31,789 bases of DNA from Lactobacillaceae bacterium UBA5807 (GCA_002418005.1 DIDF01000094.1:1-31789), one strand, 5' to 3'; shown: positions 20,833 to 29,784, counted from the first letter of the stretch. Notes: generated from the sequence alone by a model not told the origin. Numbers and translations: made by a program.

Positions 20833-23361
20833 TTGGCTAACGAAGATAATTTTGATAAACGCATCACTGATGTCGATTTATCAAAAAAGATGCGAACATC
20901 ATATCTTGATTACGCGATGAGTGTTATTGTATCGCGAGCACTGCCTGATGTTCGTGACGGATTAAAGCCGGTTCATCGAAGAATTCTTTATTCCATGAAT
21001 GAACAGGGAATAACTCCTGATAAGCCATATAAAAAATCAGCCAGAATTGTTGGGGATGTTTTAGGTAAATATCATCCCCATGGTGATACTGCTGTTTATG
21101 ATGCCATGGTGCGAATGGCTCAAGATTTTAGTTATCGTTATATGTTAATTGACGGTCACGGTAACTTTGGCTCTGTCGATGGTGATGGTGCCGCAGCAAT
21201 GCGATACACCGAAGCTCGATTAAGCAAAATTGCCATGGAAATGCTTCGTGATATTAACAAAGACACCGTTGATTTTCAACCTAACTATGATGGGACTGAA
21301 CATGAACCGACTGTTTTGCCTTCTCGTTTTCCGAATTTGCTGGTTAATGGAGCCTCAGGAATTGCTGTTGGGATGGCTACTAATATTCCACCGCATGATT
21401 TAAGTGAAGTAATTAGTGCAATTCACGTGTTAATGAAAAATCCTGATGCTACTACCGCTGATTTAATGGAGGTACTTCCTGGTCCCGATTTTCCTACTGG
21501 CGGAGTTGTCATGGGTAAATCTGGAATTAGAAAAGCTTATGAAACTGGCCGTGGAACAATTACAATCCGGGCTAAAGTTGAAATTGAAGGCGATGCTGAC
21601 AGCAAGCAGCGGATTATTGCAACTGAGCTGCCATACATGGTTAATAAAGCAAAACTGATTGAAAGAATCGCCGAACTTGTTCGGGATAAACGAATTGATG
21701 GTATTACCGATATCAATGATGAATCCGATAGAGAAGGTTTACGGGTTGTTATCGATGTTCGTCGAGATGCCAGTGCCGATGTTGTTTTAAATAATCTCTA
21801 TAAGCTGACTTTGATGCAGACATCGTTTGGCTTTAACATGCTAGCGATCGTCGATGGTACCCCTAAAGTTCTTTCCCTCAAAGAAATTCTTCAGTACTAT
21901 CTGAAACATCAGGTTCAAGTTATTACTAGACGGACTAAGTTTGAGTTAGCCAAGGCTCAGGCTCGAGCTCATATTCTTCAAGGTTTGTTAATTGCCTTAG
22001 ATCATATCGATGAAATTATCAAAATAATCCGAGGTTCTCAAACTGGTGACGTTGCTAAAAACCAGTTAATTAATAACTTTGGTCTGAGTGATAAACAAGC
22101 GCAAGCAATTTTAGACATGCGACTTGTTCGTTTGACAGGTTTGGAGCGCGAAAAGATTGAAAAGGAGTTTGCTGACCTGCAAAAAGATATTGCAGAGTAT
22201 AAAGCAATCCTTGCAAGCAAAGAAAAAGTTAACCAGATAATTTACCAAGAACTTCTTGAGATTCAAAAGAAGTTTGGTGATAAGAGAAGAACCGAATTAT
22301 TAGTTGGTGAAGTTTTAAGCCTTGAAGATGAAGATCTGATTGAAGACGAAGATGTAATTGTATCTTTAACTCATAATGGCTACATTAAACGGATTCCAAC
22401 TACTGAGTTCAAGACTCAAAATCGTGGTGGCCGAGGAGTCCAAGGGATGGGTGTTCACAATGATGATTTTGTGGAACACTTAGTTTCGACTACTACTCAT
22501 GACATTCTCCTGTTCTTCACTGATGCTGGGAAGATTTATGAAATGAAGGGCTATGAAATTCCTGAATACGGAAGATCTGCCAAAGGAATTCCAATCATTA
22601 ACTTACTTAACATTGATTCAGGTGAAAAAATTCAAGCCGTTATCAATGTTTCTGAAAAATCTAATGATAATCAAAAAGATTTGTTCTTTGTAACTCTTCA
22701 TGGGACAGTCAAAAAGACTCCAGTTGCTGAATTTACAAATATTAGAAGTAATGGACTTCGGGCAATTAACCTTAAAGAAGGAGACCAAGTCATTAATGTT
22801 TTGATCGTTGACAAAGACCAAAATATTATTATTGGAACTCATTTGGGTTATGCCGTTAGTTTTAAGGCTTTGGATGTCCGATCCATGGGACGAACTGCTA
22901 CCGGTGTTCGTGGTGTAAGGCTTAGAGATCACGACTATGTTGTCGGCGCCGATGTTTTGAAGCCTGACAGTGAAGTCTTTGTTATCTCTGAAAAAGGCTA
23001 CGGTAAACGCACACCCGCAGCTCAATATCCAATTAAGGGCCGTGGCGGAAAAGGAATCAAGACCGTTAATGTGTCCAAGAAGAATGGACCGCTTGCTGGT
23101 TTAACAACCGTTGATGGTTCAGAAGACATCATGTTAATTACCGACAAGGGAGTTATGATTCGCTTTGGCGTTGAGGATGTCTCTCAAACTGGCAGAGCTA
23201 CTCTTGGTGTTCATTTGATTAGAATTGACCAGGATGCCAAAGTTGCAACTATGGCTAAGGTTGAAAAAACCGATGAATCCGAAAATGATTCTGATACCAG
23301 TTCTGAAGATTCTAATTCAACAGATTCTAATCCAGATGATTCTGATAATCAGGATGATTAA
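20833..23361 (+). CDS. gyrA: DNA gyrase subunit A
   Basis: Breakage-reunion subunit of gyrase, 842 residues. The catalytic tyrosine is Tyr125 in AAMRYTEARL. The C-terminal beta-pinwheel is marked by a GyrA-box variant QNRGGRG, and the protein ends in a long acidic Asp/Glu/Ser/Asn tail. In the quinolone-determining region HPHGDTAVYD, the residue equal to E. coli Ser83 is threonine (Thr86 here) and Asp87 is kept (Asp90). The start chosen is TTG at 20833, eight bases after GGAGG; the in-frame ATG at 20818 is part of that ATGGAGG and is unlikely to be used. The TTG start gives an N-terminus (ANEDNFDKRITDVDL) like other lactobacilli. Confidence 0.96.
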   Translation: MANEDNFDKRITDVDLSKKMRTSYLDYAMSVIVSRALPDVRDGLKPVHRRILYSMNEQGITPDKPYKKSARIVGDVLGKYHPHGDTAVYDAMVRMAQDFSYRYMLIDGHGNFGSVDGDGAAAMRYTEARLSKIAMEMLRDINKDTVDFQPNYDGTEHEPTVLPSRFPNLLVNGASGIAVGMATNIPPHDLSEVISAIHVLMKNPDATTADLMEVLPGPDFPTGGVVMGKSGIRKAYETGRGTITIRAKVEIEGDADSKQRIIATELPYMVNKAKLIERIAELVRDKRIDGITDINDESDREGLRVVIDVRRDASADVVLNNLYKLTLMQTSFGFNMLAIVDGTPKVLSLKEILQYYLKHQVQVITRRTKFELAKAQARAHILQGLLIALDHIDEIIKIIRGSQTGDVAKNQLINNFGLSDKQAQAILDMRLVRLTGLEREKIEKEFADLQKDIAEYKAILASKEKVNQIIYQELLEIQKKFGDKRRTELLVGEVLSLEDEDLIEDEDVIVSLTHNGYIKRIPTTEFKTQNRGGRGVQGMGVHNDDFVEHLVSTTTHDILLFFTDAGKIYEMKGYEIPEYGRSAKGIPIINLLNIDSGEKIQAVINVSEKSNDNQKDLFFVTLHGTVKKTPVAEFTNIRSNGLRAINLKEGDQVINVLIVDKDQNIIIGTHLGYAVSFKALDVRSMGRTATGVRGVRLRDHDYVVGADVLKPDSEVFVISEKGYGKRTPAAQYPIKGRGGKGIKTVNVSKKNGPLAGLTTVDGSEDIMLITDKGVMIRFGVEDVSQTGRATLGVHLIRIDQDAKVATMAKVEKTDESENDSDTSSEDSNSTDSNPDDSDNQDD

Positions 23362-23366
23362 GATTT

Positions 23367-23393
23367 AAAGGAATGGGAAACCATTTCTTTTTT
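23367..23393 (+). terminator. gyrA terminator
   Basis: AAAGGAATGG (23367-23376) pairs with CCATTTCTTT (23381-23390) around a GAAA tetraloop, followed by more T. Confidence 0.88.
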
Positions 23394-23432
23394 CGTATCT
23401 AAATAATGTATCGTAAATCACTTTTAGGCGTA

Positions 23433-23461
23433 TTGAAATTTTGACTAAGACATGGTATCCT
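23433..23461 (+). promoter_or_regulatory. promoter of the rpsF-ssb-rpsR operon
   Basis: TTGAAA (23433-23438), a 17-base spacer and TATCCT (23456-23461) with a TGG extension. The leader to rpsF is about 80 bases. Confidence 0.65.
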
Positions 23462-23496
23462 AATTACTTGTGAGTATCTGACTTTAGACAGAAACT

Positions 23497-23537
23497 CTCC
23501 TTGCTCTTGGGAAAAGAGCCATTAGTCCAGAAGGAGG
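23497..23537 (+). promoter_or_regulatory. rpsF leader hairpin masking the RBS (S6:S18-type autoregulation)
   Basis: CTCCTT (23497-23502) is complementary to AAGGAG (23531-23536) in the rpsF ribosome binding site. Nested inside is GCTCTT (23503-23508) with AAGAGC (23514-23519). The one-sided internal loop CATTAGTCCAG (23520-23530) lies next to the outer helix. An S6:S18-binding leader with such a layout is known before rpsF in many bacteria; identity here is inferred from position and fold. Confidence 0.55.
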
Positions 23538-23546
23538 TGCAAAGCT

Positions 23547-23843
23547 ATGGAAGAAAAGAAATATGAAATTACTTATATTATCCGTCCTGATATTGAAGAC
23601 TCAGCTAAAAATGATTTAGTTGATCGTTTCGACAAGATTATCACAGATAATGGCGGTAAGATTATCGATTCCAAAGATTGGTCAAAGCGCCGTTTTGCTT
23701 ATGAAATTGGTGGTTACAATGAAGGAACCTACCATGTCATTAACTTAACAACTGATACCGATCAAGCATTAAACGAATTCGATCGTCTTTCAAAAATCAA
23801 TGACGATATTTTACGTCATATGATTGTTGTTCGCGAAGCTTAA
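23547..23843 (+). CDS. rpsF: 30S ribosomal protein S6
   Basis: A 98-residue small-subunit protein that pairs with S18 on the platform of the 30S. The start KKYEITYIIRPDIED and the RRFAYEIGGYNEGTYH stretch are diagnostic. A strong AAGGAGGTG precedes the ATG. It leads the three-gene unit rpsF-ssb-rpsR, and its RBS can be masked by the leader hairpin, consistent with feedback by the S6:S18 complex. Confidence 0.97.
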   Translation: MEEKKYEITYIIRPDIEDSAKNDLVDRFDKIITDNGGKIIDSKDWSKRRFAYEIGGYNEGTYHVINLTTDTDQALNEFDRLSKINDDILRHMIVVREA

Positions 23844-23878
23844 TTAATAATAATTTGAAATGAGAGGAGCTATTCAGC

Positions 23879-24412
23879 ATGCTTAATCGCGCAATTTTAA
23901 CGGGTCGCCTAACCCGAGACGTTGATTTACGATACACACAGAGTGGTACCGCAGTTGGTACCTTTACGTTAGCTGTCGATCGACGGTTTACTAATCAACA
24001 GGGTGAACGTGAAGCCGATTTTATCAACTGCGTAATTTGGCGGAAATCTGCTGAAAACTTTGCCAACTTTGTTCACAAAGGCTCATTAGTAGGTATTGAT
24101 GGTAGAATCCAGACTAGAAATTACGAGAATCAACAAGGACAACGGGTTTATGTCACTGAAATCGTTGTTGAAAATTTTGCTCTTCTAGAACCAAGATCAG
24201 CCAGAGATAATAATGCTAGTCCAGCTGCTGCTTCAGCTGGTAATAGTGCTCCTCAACAAAATAATGGAGACAATCCATTTAATAATTCCGATAGTAAAGG
24301 CAATGGTGGAACTAATAATAATTCCAATACCAAGAACAATAGTTCATCTGATGATCCATTTGCCAATTCGGGAGATTCGATTGATATTTCAGACGATGAT
24401 TTACCATTCTAA
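23879..24412 (+). CDS. ssb: single-stranded DNA-binding protein
   Basis: Tetrameric OB-fold protein that coats single-stranded DNA at forks. The 177-residue protein has the OB fold in the first 110 residues (MLNRAILTGRLTRDVDLRYT, FINCVIWRKSAENFA). A long Asn/Ser/Gly-rich disordered linker (about 113-165) follows, and the protein ends with the acidic tip DDDLPF that recruits partner proteins. The RBS GAGAGGAGC lies 9 bases upstream. It sits between the S6 and S18 genes as in other Firmicutes. Confidence 0.97.
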   Translation: MLNRAILTGRLTRDVDLRYTQSGTAVGTFTLAVDRRFTNQQGEREADFINCVIWRKSAENFANFVHKGSLVGIDGRIQTRNYENQQGQRVYVTEIVVENFALLEPRSARDNNASPAAASAGNSAPQQNNGDNPFNNSDSKGNGGTNNNSNTKNNSSSDDPFANSGDSIDISDDDLPF

Positions 24413-24446
24413 AGTAGTAAGTGATCGTGTGTGAGGAGGAATAATT

Positions 24447-24686
24447 ATGGCTCAACAAAGACGTGGCGGTGGTCGTCGTCGCCGTAAAGTTGACTTTATT
24501 GCAGCAAATCATATTGAATATATTGATTATAAAGATACTGATTTGTTAAAACGATTTGTTTCTGAACGTGGAAAAATTCTTCCACGTCGAGTTACTGGAA
24601 CAAGTGCTAAAAATCAACGTAAATTAACAATTGCTATTAAAAGAGCAAGAATCATGGGCTTAATGCCATTTGTTTCTGAAGATTAA
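24447..24686 (+). CDS. rpsR: 30S ribosomal protein S18
   Basis: A 79-residue basic ribosomal protein, binding partner of S6. It shows DYKDTDLLKRFVSERGKILPRRVTG and the ending KRARIMGLMPFVSED typical of S18. It has no cysteines, so it is a zinc-free form. The RBS is GAGGAGGA. It is the last gene of the operon and is followed by a terminator. Confidence 0.97.
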   Translation: MAQQRRGGGRRRRKVDFIAANHIEYIDYKDTDLLKRFVSERGKILPRRVTGTSAKNQRKLTIAIKRARIMGLMPFVSED

Positions 24687-24696
24687 TAGAAATTTT

Positions 24697-24724
24697 AGCT
24701 ATCCTATCATGGGATAGCTTTTTT
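24697..24724 (+). terminator. rpsR terminator
   Basis: AGCTATCC (24697-24704) pairs with GGATAGCT (24712-24719), followed by six T. Confidence 0.88.
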
Positions 24725-24780
24725 GTTTTAAAAGTCATTCATTAACTTGTTAACCTTGGCGAATTGAAGCCTCCTGATTA

Positions 24781-24789
24781 TGGTAAAAT
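24781..24789 (+). promoter_or_regulatory. candidate gdpP promoter (extended -10)
   Basis: TGGTAAAAT is a TG-extended -10 box 36 bases before the gdpP ATG. The -35 region is unclear. Confidence 0.45.
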
Positions 24790-24824
24790 AAAAGTATTAA
24801 GCAAAAGATCTTAGAGGAAATATT

Positions 24825-26825
24825 ATGAAAAATCGGGTTAATGAATTACCACCATTTATTCATAACCGAAGATTACTAAGAATCATGATTTTTATTGCTC
24901 TGTTAGTAATTTTTAGTGTGGTAATTTCTTTTCTTTACAATTTTATAGTTGCTATCGTTTTAGCCGCTTTTAGTATTATTGGCCTAATTTACACTATTTT
25001 TATGATGAACGAGATTAGTTCTGATACTAACCGTTACATTACAGACCTTTCATATCGAATCCACCGAGGAGAACAGGAAGCTCTTTTAGAAATGCCAATT
25101 GGGGTTTTGGTATTAAGCGGTAATTCTTTAGTAGAATGGGCCAATCCATACCTAATCAAATACTTTGCCAGTGATAGTATCTTAGGAAAGAAGTTAACCG
25201 ATTTAGATCCAGATTTGCAACAATTAATTCTAAAATATGAGAATTCAAATGATTTTCATACCGTCAGCTGGCATGATCATAAGTTTACGATGCTGGTCCA
25301 AAGTGAGTACAATTCTGTTTATTTGATGGATATTACTCACTATGCTCAATTAGAGCAACGATATGAAGACAAGCAAATTTCTGTTGGCCAGATTTTCTTG
25401 GATAATTATGATGAAGTTACTCAGTCAATGACTGACCAGGAAATTTCTAATTTAAGTAATTATGTGACCAATGAATTAGCTTCATGGTCACAAAAATATG
25501 GAATTTATCTAAAACAAATTGATGATGACCATTTCTTCTTACTTGCTTATGCTCAATCACTGACCAAGGTTGAAAACGATAAGTTTAATATTTTGGATAC
25601 CGTGAGAGAGAGTACTTCAAAGCAGAACTTCCCATTAACCTTGAGTATTGGAATATCTTACGGAGATGAAAATCTAAATAGTTTGGCTGACCAGGCGCAA
25701 AGTAATTTGGATTTAGCCTTAGGCCGTGGGGGAGATCAAGTTGTTGTTAAAGCTCAAAATGACACTGCTAGATTTTATGGTGGCAAGACTAATCCAATGG
25801 AGAAGCGGACCCGAGTTCGAGCTAGAATGATTTCTCAAGCTTTGAATGAATTGATGAAGGAATCCGATCAAGTATTTGTTCAAGGGCATACCAGGCCAGA
25901 TATGGATGCTCTTGGAGCATGTATGGGAATTCGACGAATTGCCCAAATGAATAATAAAAAATGCTGGATTGTTTTAGACAAAGAACAGGTTCACTCTGAT
26001 ATTCAAAGGCTGCTTGAGGCAACAAAAGAATATCCGGAGATAAATAAATCTATCATTACTCCTTCGGAAGCTTTATCTAAGGCAACCGATAATAGTTTGT
26101 TAATTTTGGTTGATCATTCGAAACCATCAATTAGTATTTCAGAAGATGTATATAAGCGACTTGCTGATCGATCCGTAATTATTGATCATCATCGACGTGG
26201 TGAAGAATTTCCAGAAAATCCAATGCTGGTTTATATTGAACCTTATGCTTCTTCCACTTGTGAGTTAATTACTGAAATGTTTGAATATCAGTCTCATGAA
26301 GAAGAACCCATTAATCGACTCGAAGCAACCGCAATGCTCACTGGGATATTTATTGATACTCAATCATTTTCAATGAGAACTGGGACTAGAACTTTTGACG
26401 CAGCCAGTTATTTGCGGTCAGCCGGAGCTGATACTAATGAAATGCAGCAGTTTATGAAGGAAAATGTTGACAGCTATCTTGAACGAAACCACCTTATTTC
26501 CCTAGTTGAGTTCTTTAACGGTAACATGGCTATGATTGTTGGCGAAGATGATCGAAAGTATGATCCTGTCACTGCTGCACAGGCATGTGATTCTCTTTTG
26601 ACAATGTCGGGCGTGGATGCGTCTTATATTATTTATATGCGACCTGACAATCAAGTTGGCGTTTCTGCTCGTAGTACTGGAAACATTAATGTTCAGCGAA
26701 TTATGGAAAAAATGGGCGGCGGCGGTCACCTTTCAAGTGGGGCAACTCAAATTCCAAACAAGAAGGTTGATGAAGTTCGCGAATTGCTTCTTGAAACAAT
26801 AAAAAATATCGATGATAATGAGTAA
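24825..26825 (+). CDS. gdpP: cyclic-di-AMP phosphodiesterase GdpP (YybT)
   Basis: Membrane-anchored enzyme that degrades cyclic di-AMP and so adjusts potassium and osmolyte uptake and wall stress responses. The 666-residue protein has two N-terminal transmembrane helices (about 20-62), a PAS-like domain, a degenerate GGDEF domain (about 170-300), then DHH and DHHA1 domains. DHH metal motifs appear as GHTRPDMDALGA (about 352-363), LVDHS and IIDHHRRG (near 452). DHHA1 carries GGGGHLSSGA near 630. It appears to lead a gdpP-rplI-dnaB unit, 41 bases before rplI. Confidence 0.95.
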   Translation: MKNRVNELPPFIHNRRLLRIMIFIALLVIFSVVISFLYNFIVAIVLAAFSIIGLIYTIFMMNEISSDTNRYITDLSYRIHRGEQEALLEMPIGVLVLSGNSLVEWANPYLIKYFASDSILGKKLTDLDPDLQQLILKYENSNDFHTVSWHDHKFTMLVQSEYNSVYLMDITHYAQLEQRYEDKQISVGQIFLDNYDEVTQSMTDQEISNLSNYVTNELASWSQKYGIYLKQIDDDHFFLLAYAQSLTKVENDKFNILDTVRESTSKQNFPLTLSIGISYGDENLNSLADQAQSNLDLALGRGGDQVVVKAQNDTARFYGGKTNPMEKRTRVRARMISQALNELMKESDQVFVQGHTRPDMDALGACMGIRRIAQMNNKKCWIVLDKEQVHSDIQRLLEATKEYPEINKSIITPSEALSKATDNSLLILVDHSKPSISISEDVYKRLADRSVIIDHHRRGEEFPENPMLVYIEPYASSTCELITEMFEYQSHEEEPINRLEATAMLTGIFIDTQSFSMRTGTRTFDAASYLRSAGADTNEMQQFMKENVDSYLERNHLISLVEFFNGNMAMIVGEDDRKYDPVTAAQACDSLLTMSGVDASYIIYMRPDNQVGVSARSTGNINVQRIMEKMGGGGHLSSGATQIPNKKVDEVRELLLETIKNIDDNE

Positions 26826-26866
26826 TAGTAAAATACTTTGAGGATAGATAGTAGGAGTGATAAATA

Positions 26867-27319
26867 ATGAAGGTTATTTTTACAGAAGATGTCCGTGGAA
26901 AAGGCAAGATGGGCGAAGTTAAAGAAGTTCCAGACGGCTATGCTCAAAATTATTTGATTCGAAATGGTAAAGCTAAAGCCGCAACCAAGGCAGCTATGAG
27001 TGAGTTAAGTGCAAAAAAGAAAGCCCAAGCCAAAGAAAAGGCTGAAGAGCTTGCTGAAGCTAAAAAACTTAAGGATCAACTTGAGAATGATAAAACTGTA
27101 GTGGAATTAAAGGCTAAGTCAGGAACCGATGGCCGATTATTTGGCTCAATCCCAAGTAAACAAATTGCTTCTGCTTTGGACAAACAATTTGGCATCAAAT
27201 TAGATAAAAGAAAAATTGAACTGGATGAACCGATTAAAGTTGCTGGTTACACAAATGTTCCAGTTAAACTTTATCCTAGTGTTGTCGCTAAGATTCGGGT
27301 TCATGTTTCCGAAAAGTAG
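26867..27319 (+). CDS. rplI: 50S ribosomal protein L9
   Basis: A 150-residue protein at the base of the L1 stalk. It shows MKVIFTEDVRGKGKMGEVKEV, the conserved PDGYAQNYLIRNGKA, a long charged connecting helix (about 45-80) and the C-terminal domain with GRLFGSIPSKQI. The usual L9 length supports the start at 26867, preceded by AGGAGTGA. It lies between gdpP and dnaB, as in Bacillus and most lactobacilli. Confidence 0.97.
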   Translation: MKVIFTEDVRGKGKMGEVKEVPDGYAQNYLIRNGKAKAATKAAMSELSAKKKAQAKEKAEELAEAKKLKDQLENDKTVVELKAKSGTDGRLFGSIPSKQIASALDKQFGIKLDKRKIELDEPIKVAGYTNVPVKLYPSVVAKIRVHVSEK

Positions 27320-27341
27320 GAATTTTTATTGAGGAATTTGA

Positions 27342-28736
27342 ATGAATAACGATGTTGTAAGTCAATTGCCACCACAAAATTTAGAGGCTGAAAAAGCCGT
27401 TTTAGGTTCAATCTTCTTAAGTACTGATGCTTTGGTTGAAGCGATGGAGTATCTTGAACCCGATGACTTTTATAAACGAGCTCATCAAATCATTTTTAAA
27501 GCAATGGTTGAATTAAATGATCGCGATGAAGCCATCGATGTTGTGACAATTGTTGATCTTTTAAAGAGCCAAAATAATTTGGATGATGCCGGCGGCACTG
27601 AGTATATGGCTGAATTAGCCGGATCAGTTCCAACCGCTGCAAACGTTGTCTATTATGCCAAGATTGTCAAAGACAAGGCTGTTTTACGTCGTCTAATTCA
27701 AACTGCCACTAACATCGTGGCTGATAGTTATAATACCGACGATGATGTAACCACTCTTTTAGATAATGCCGAACGAGACATTTTAAACGTTGCTGAAAAT
27801 CGAAATCAGGCTGGTTTTAAACCAATCAAGGACGTTTTAAATTCGGCTTTTCAAGAAGTTACCAAGTTATCAAAAGATGGCGACCAAGTTACCGGTTTGT
27901 CCACTGGCTATCCTGAACTAGATAAAATTACCACCGGTCTGCACAGTGATGAGTTGATAATTGTCGCAGCTAGACCAGCTGTTGGTAAGACTGCATTTGC
28001 CTTAAACGTAGCTCAAAACGTTGGCACAAAAACTGATAAAACAGTTGCTATTTTTAGTTTGGAAATGAGCGCGGAGTCATTAGTAAACCGAATGCTCTGT
28101 GCGGAGGGAAGTATTAATGCCAATCATTTACGGACTGGAAATTTGTCCGAAGATGAATGGCAAAGTTTAGTTGTTGCTATGGGCAGTTTATCAAGAGCAA
28201 ATATATTTATGGATGATACTGCCGGCATTAAAATGTCTGAAATAAGAGCCAAGAGTCGCCGACTTGCAAAAGAACAAGGTAATCTTGGCTTAATCGTTGT
28301 TGATTACTTGCAGTTAATTGAAGGCAGTAATGCCGAAAATAGACAGCAAGAAGTTTCAGGCATTTCTCGTCAACTTAAGAAGCTTGCCAAGGAACTTCAT
28401 GTTCCAGTAATTGCACTGTCCCAGCTTTCTCGAAGTGTGGAGCAAAGGCAGGACAAACGGCCAGTGCTTTCTGATATTCGTGAGTCTGGATCAATTGAGC
28501 AGGATGCTGATATTGTTGCATTTCTTTATCGCCAGGATTATTACGATCATGATGATGACGACTCCGGCAATAATGATCAACAAGGTGAAGATGACACAAA
28601 CGATGTTGGTGAAGTTGAAGTAATTATTGATAAGAACCGTTCAGGTCCAAGAGGAACGGTAAAATTATTGTTTGTTAAGTCTTACAACAAGTTCTCTTCC
28701 ATTGCCTATGTACCTGATAATGCGAAAAATAAGTAA
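27342..28736 (+). CDS. dnaB: replicative DNA helicase DnaB (DnaC in Bacillus)
   Basis: Hexameric RecA-fold helicase that unwinds the fork and recruits primase. The 464-residue protein has the N-terminal collar domain (LPPQNLEAEKAVLGSIFL), then the ATPase domain with Walker A AARPAVGKTAF near 209, Walker B LIVVDYLQLIEG and DIRESGSIEQDADIV. An acidic insert rich in Asp (near 405-425, YDHDDDDSGNNDQQGEDD) precedes the last strand; such inserts occur in lactobacilli. The RBS is GAGGAA and the gap to rplI is only 22 bases. Confidence 0.97.
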   Translation: MNNDVVSQLPPQNLEAEKAVLGSIFLSTDALVEAMEYLEPDDFYKRAHQIIFKAMVELNDRDEAIDVVTIVDLLKSQNNLDDAGGTEYMAELAGSVPTAANVVYYAKIVKDKAVLRRLIQTATNIVADSYNTDDDVTTLLDNAERDILNVAENRNQAGFKPIKDVLNSAFQEVTKLSKDGDQVTGLSTGYPELDKITTGLHSDELIIVAARPAVGKTAFALNVAQNVGTKTDKTVAIFSLEMSAESLVNRMLCAEGSINANHLRTGNLSEDEWQSLVVAMGSLSRANIFMDDTAGIKMSEIRAKSRRLAKEQGNLGLIVVDYLQLIEGSNAENRQQEVSGISRQLKKLAKELHVPVIALSQLSRSVEQRQDKRPVLSDIRESGSIEQDADIVAFLYRQDYYDHDDDDSGNNDQQGEDDTNDVGEVEVIIDKNRSGPRGTVKLLFVKSYNKFSSIAYVPDNAKNK

Positions 28737-28737
28737 T

Positions 28738-28783
28738 AAAAACCACCAAGTAGAATTATTCTTAATTCTTTTTGTTGGTTTTA
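28738..28783. terminator. bidirectional terminator between dnaB and sfsA
   Basis: AAAACCA pairs with TGGTTTT and CAA with TTG across one mismatch. An inner stem AGAATTA with TAATTCT completes a long hairpin. It overlaps the last codons of sfsA. Confidence 0.7.
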
Positions 28784-29535
28784 TCTGATTTTAGACCAAT
28801 GGAAGATGGTAATCCATCACTTTTAAACTTCTGATTTAAATCAAATTTGATGGGATGATTGAGGCTGATTGAATCGGGAGTAACTTTGCAATCATATGCT
28901 AAAACAATTACGCCACTAGCCATTGCAACTTTGATTGCTTCCGCTAGTTCGGGAAATATCTCGCGATCAATCGTAATTATACTGATACCCGTGGTTTGAA
29001 CTATAAATAAAAGATATGCTAAATATCCAGATTTGGCTGCAAGAGTTAAAGTCTTTACATGCTTTAAACCTCGCTGGGTTGGAGCGTCTGGGAAAGCCCC
29101 AATTTTTTTATTGAATAGAGTTACACCCTTAACTTCTAATAGAAATTTATTATTGCTATCGTCCTTTCCTGAAAAGTCTATTCGTGAGTTTAGAAACGTT
29201 GTTTCTGGTTTAACCTTAGTAATCCGGTTAATTTTAGCCAGTTTAATAAAATTTTCCATTAGACCTTCATTTACGAGTTTATTCGGAACCTGAGAGTCGA
29301 TGTTTATCCAAAACTGATTATATTTTTTGGCAGCAATTAAATCATATTTTGTTTTTCGGTTTGGATTGTCGTTTTGAGATAAAGAAACTAAGATCCCAGG
29401 CTGAAGAATTGAAGTCCGGCCCGTATTTTTAACGTGAACGGTAACAACTGTTTTTGAATCCATTAATCGACAATGGGAAATAAAACGGTTTGGTCGATCA
29501 ATAAAGGTTGCTAAGTGAATGTTTGGGTATTTCAA
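28762..29535 (-). CDS. sfsA: SfsA-family protein (sugar fermentation stimulation protein homologue)
   Basis: SfsA proteins were first noted in E. coli as affecting maltose use and binding DNA; the biochemical role is still uncertain. The family landmarks are present: RPNRFI near the N-terminus, HVKNTGRTSILQPG, FLLEVKGVTLF and FPDAPTQRGLKH, followed by a conserved C-terminal IITIDREIFPE. A GTG at 29544 is in frame, but AAGGTG covering it is a good RBS for the TTG at 29535. That start gives the N-terminus MKYPNIHLATFIDRPNRF, so TTG is preferred (257 residues). It is convergent with dnaB and lies next to tRNA-Lys. Confidence 0.85.
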   Translation of the reverse strand: MKYPNIHLATFIDRPNRFISHCRLMDSKTVVTVHVKNTGRTSILQPGILVSLSQNDNPNRKTKYDLIAAKKYNQFWINIDSQVPNKLVNEGLMENFIKLAKINRITKVKPETTFLNSRIDFSGKDDSNNKFLLEVKGVTLFNKKIGAFPDAPTQRGLKHVKTLTLAAKSGYLAYLLFIVQTTGISIITIDREIFPELAEAIKVAMASGVIVLAYDCKVTPDSISLNHPIKFDLNQKFKSDGLPSSIGLKSDKTNKKN

Positions 29536-29604
29536 TTTAATCACCTTTAATTTTTAATTGCGAGATAGCTTAATTCAATTAATCTAAAATTTACTGAAAA
29601 ACGT

Positions 29605-29647
29605 AAAAAAATAACAGCCACGGCATTAAGCTGCGTGACTGTTATTT
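29605..29647 (-). terminator. terminator of tRNA-Lys
   Basis: On the minus strand AAATAACAG pairs with CTGTTATTT, and CACG with CGTG across one mismatch, followed by a T run (29610-29605). It ends the tRNA transcript before sfsA. Confidence 0.85.
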
Positions 29648-29663
29648 AAATATAATGTTTTAG

Positions 29664-29736
29664 TGGGCAGTCAGGGGCTCGAACCCTGGACCCACGGATT
29701 AAGAGTCCGTTGCTCTACCAACTGAGCTAACTGCCC
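29664..29736 (-). tRNA. tRNA-Lys, anticodon CTT
   Basis: A 73-base cloverleaf without encoded CCA: acceptor GGGCAGT with ACTGCCC and discriminator A, D arm GCTC/GAGC, anticodon stem ACGGA/TCCGT with loop CTCTTAA, T arm CAGGG/CCCTG with TTCGAGC. The anticodon CTT reads AAG (lysine). Confidence 0.97.
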
Positions 29737-29755
29737 ATTACTAACCGACTTAAAT

Positions 29756-29784
29756 ATAATATCATAATGGCTCGAGTTTTGCAA
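29756..29784 (-). promoter_or_regulatory. tRNA-Lys promoter
   Basis: On the minus strand TTGCAA (29784-29779), a 17-base spacer and TATTAT (29761-29756) with a TGA extension, about 20 bases before the tRNA. It shares an 18-base core with the rpmH promoter. Confidence 0.8.

Noticed and set aside
21418..21436. CACGTG in gyrA (AATTCACGTGTTAATG) as a fifth parS site
   Set aside because: Only the central part matches; the outer arms do not fit parS.
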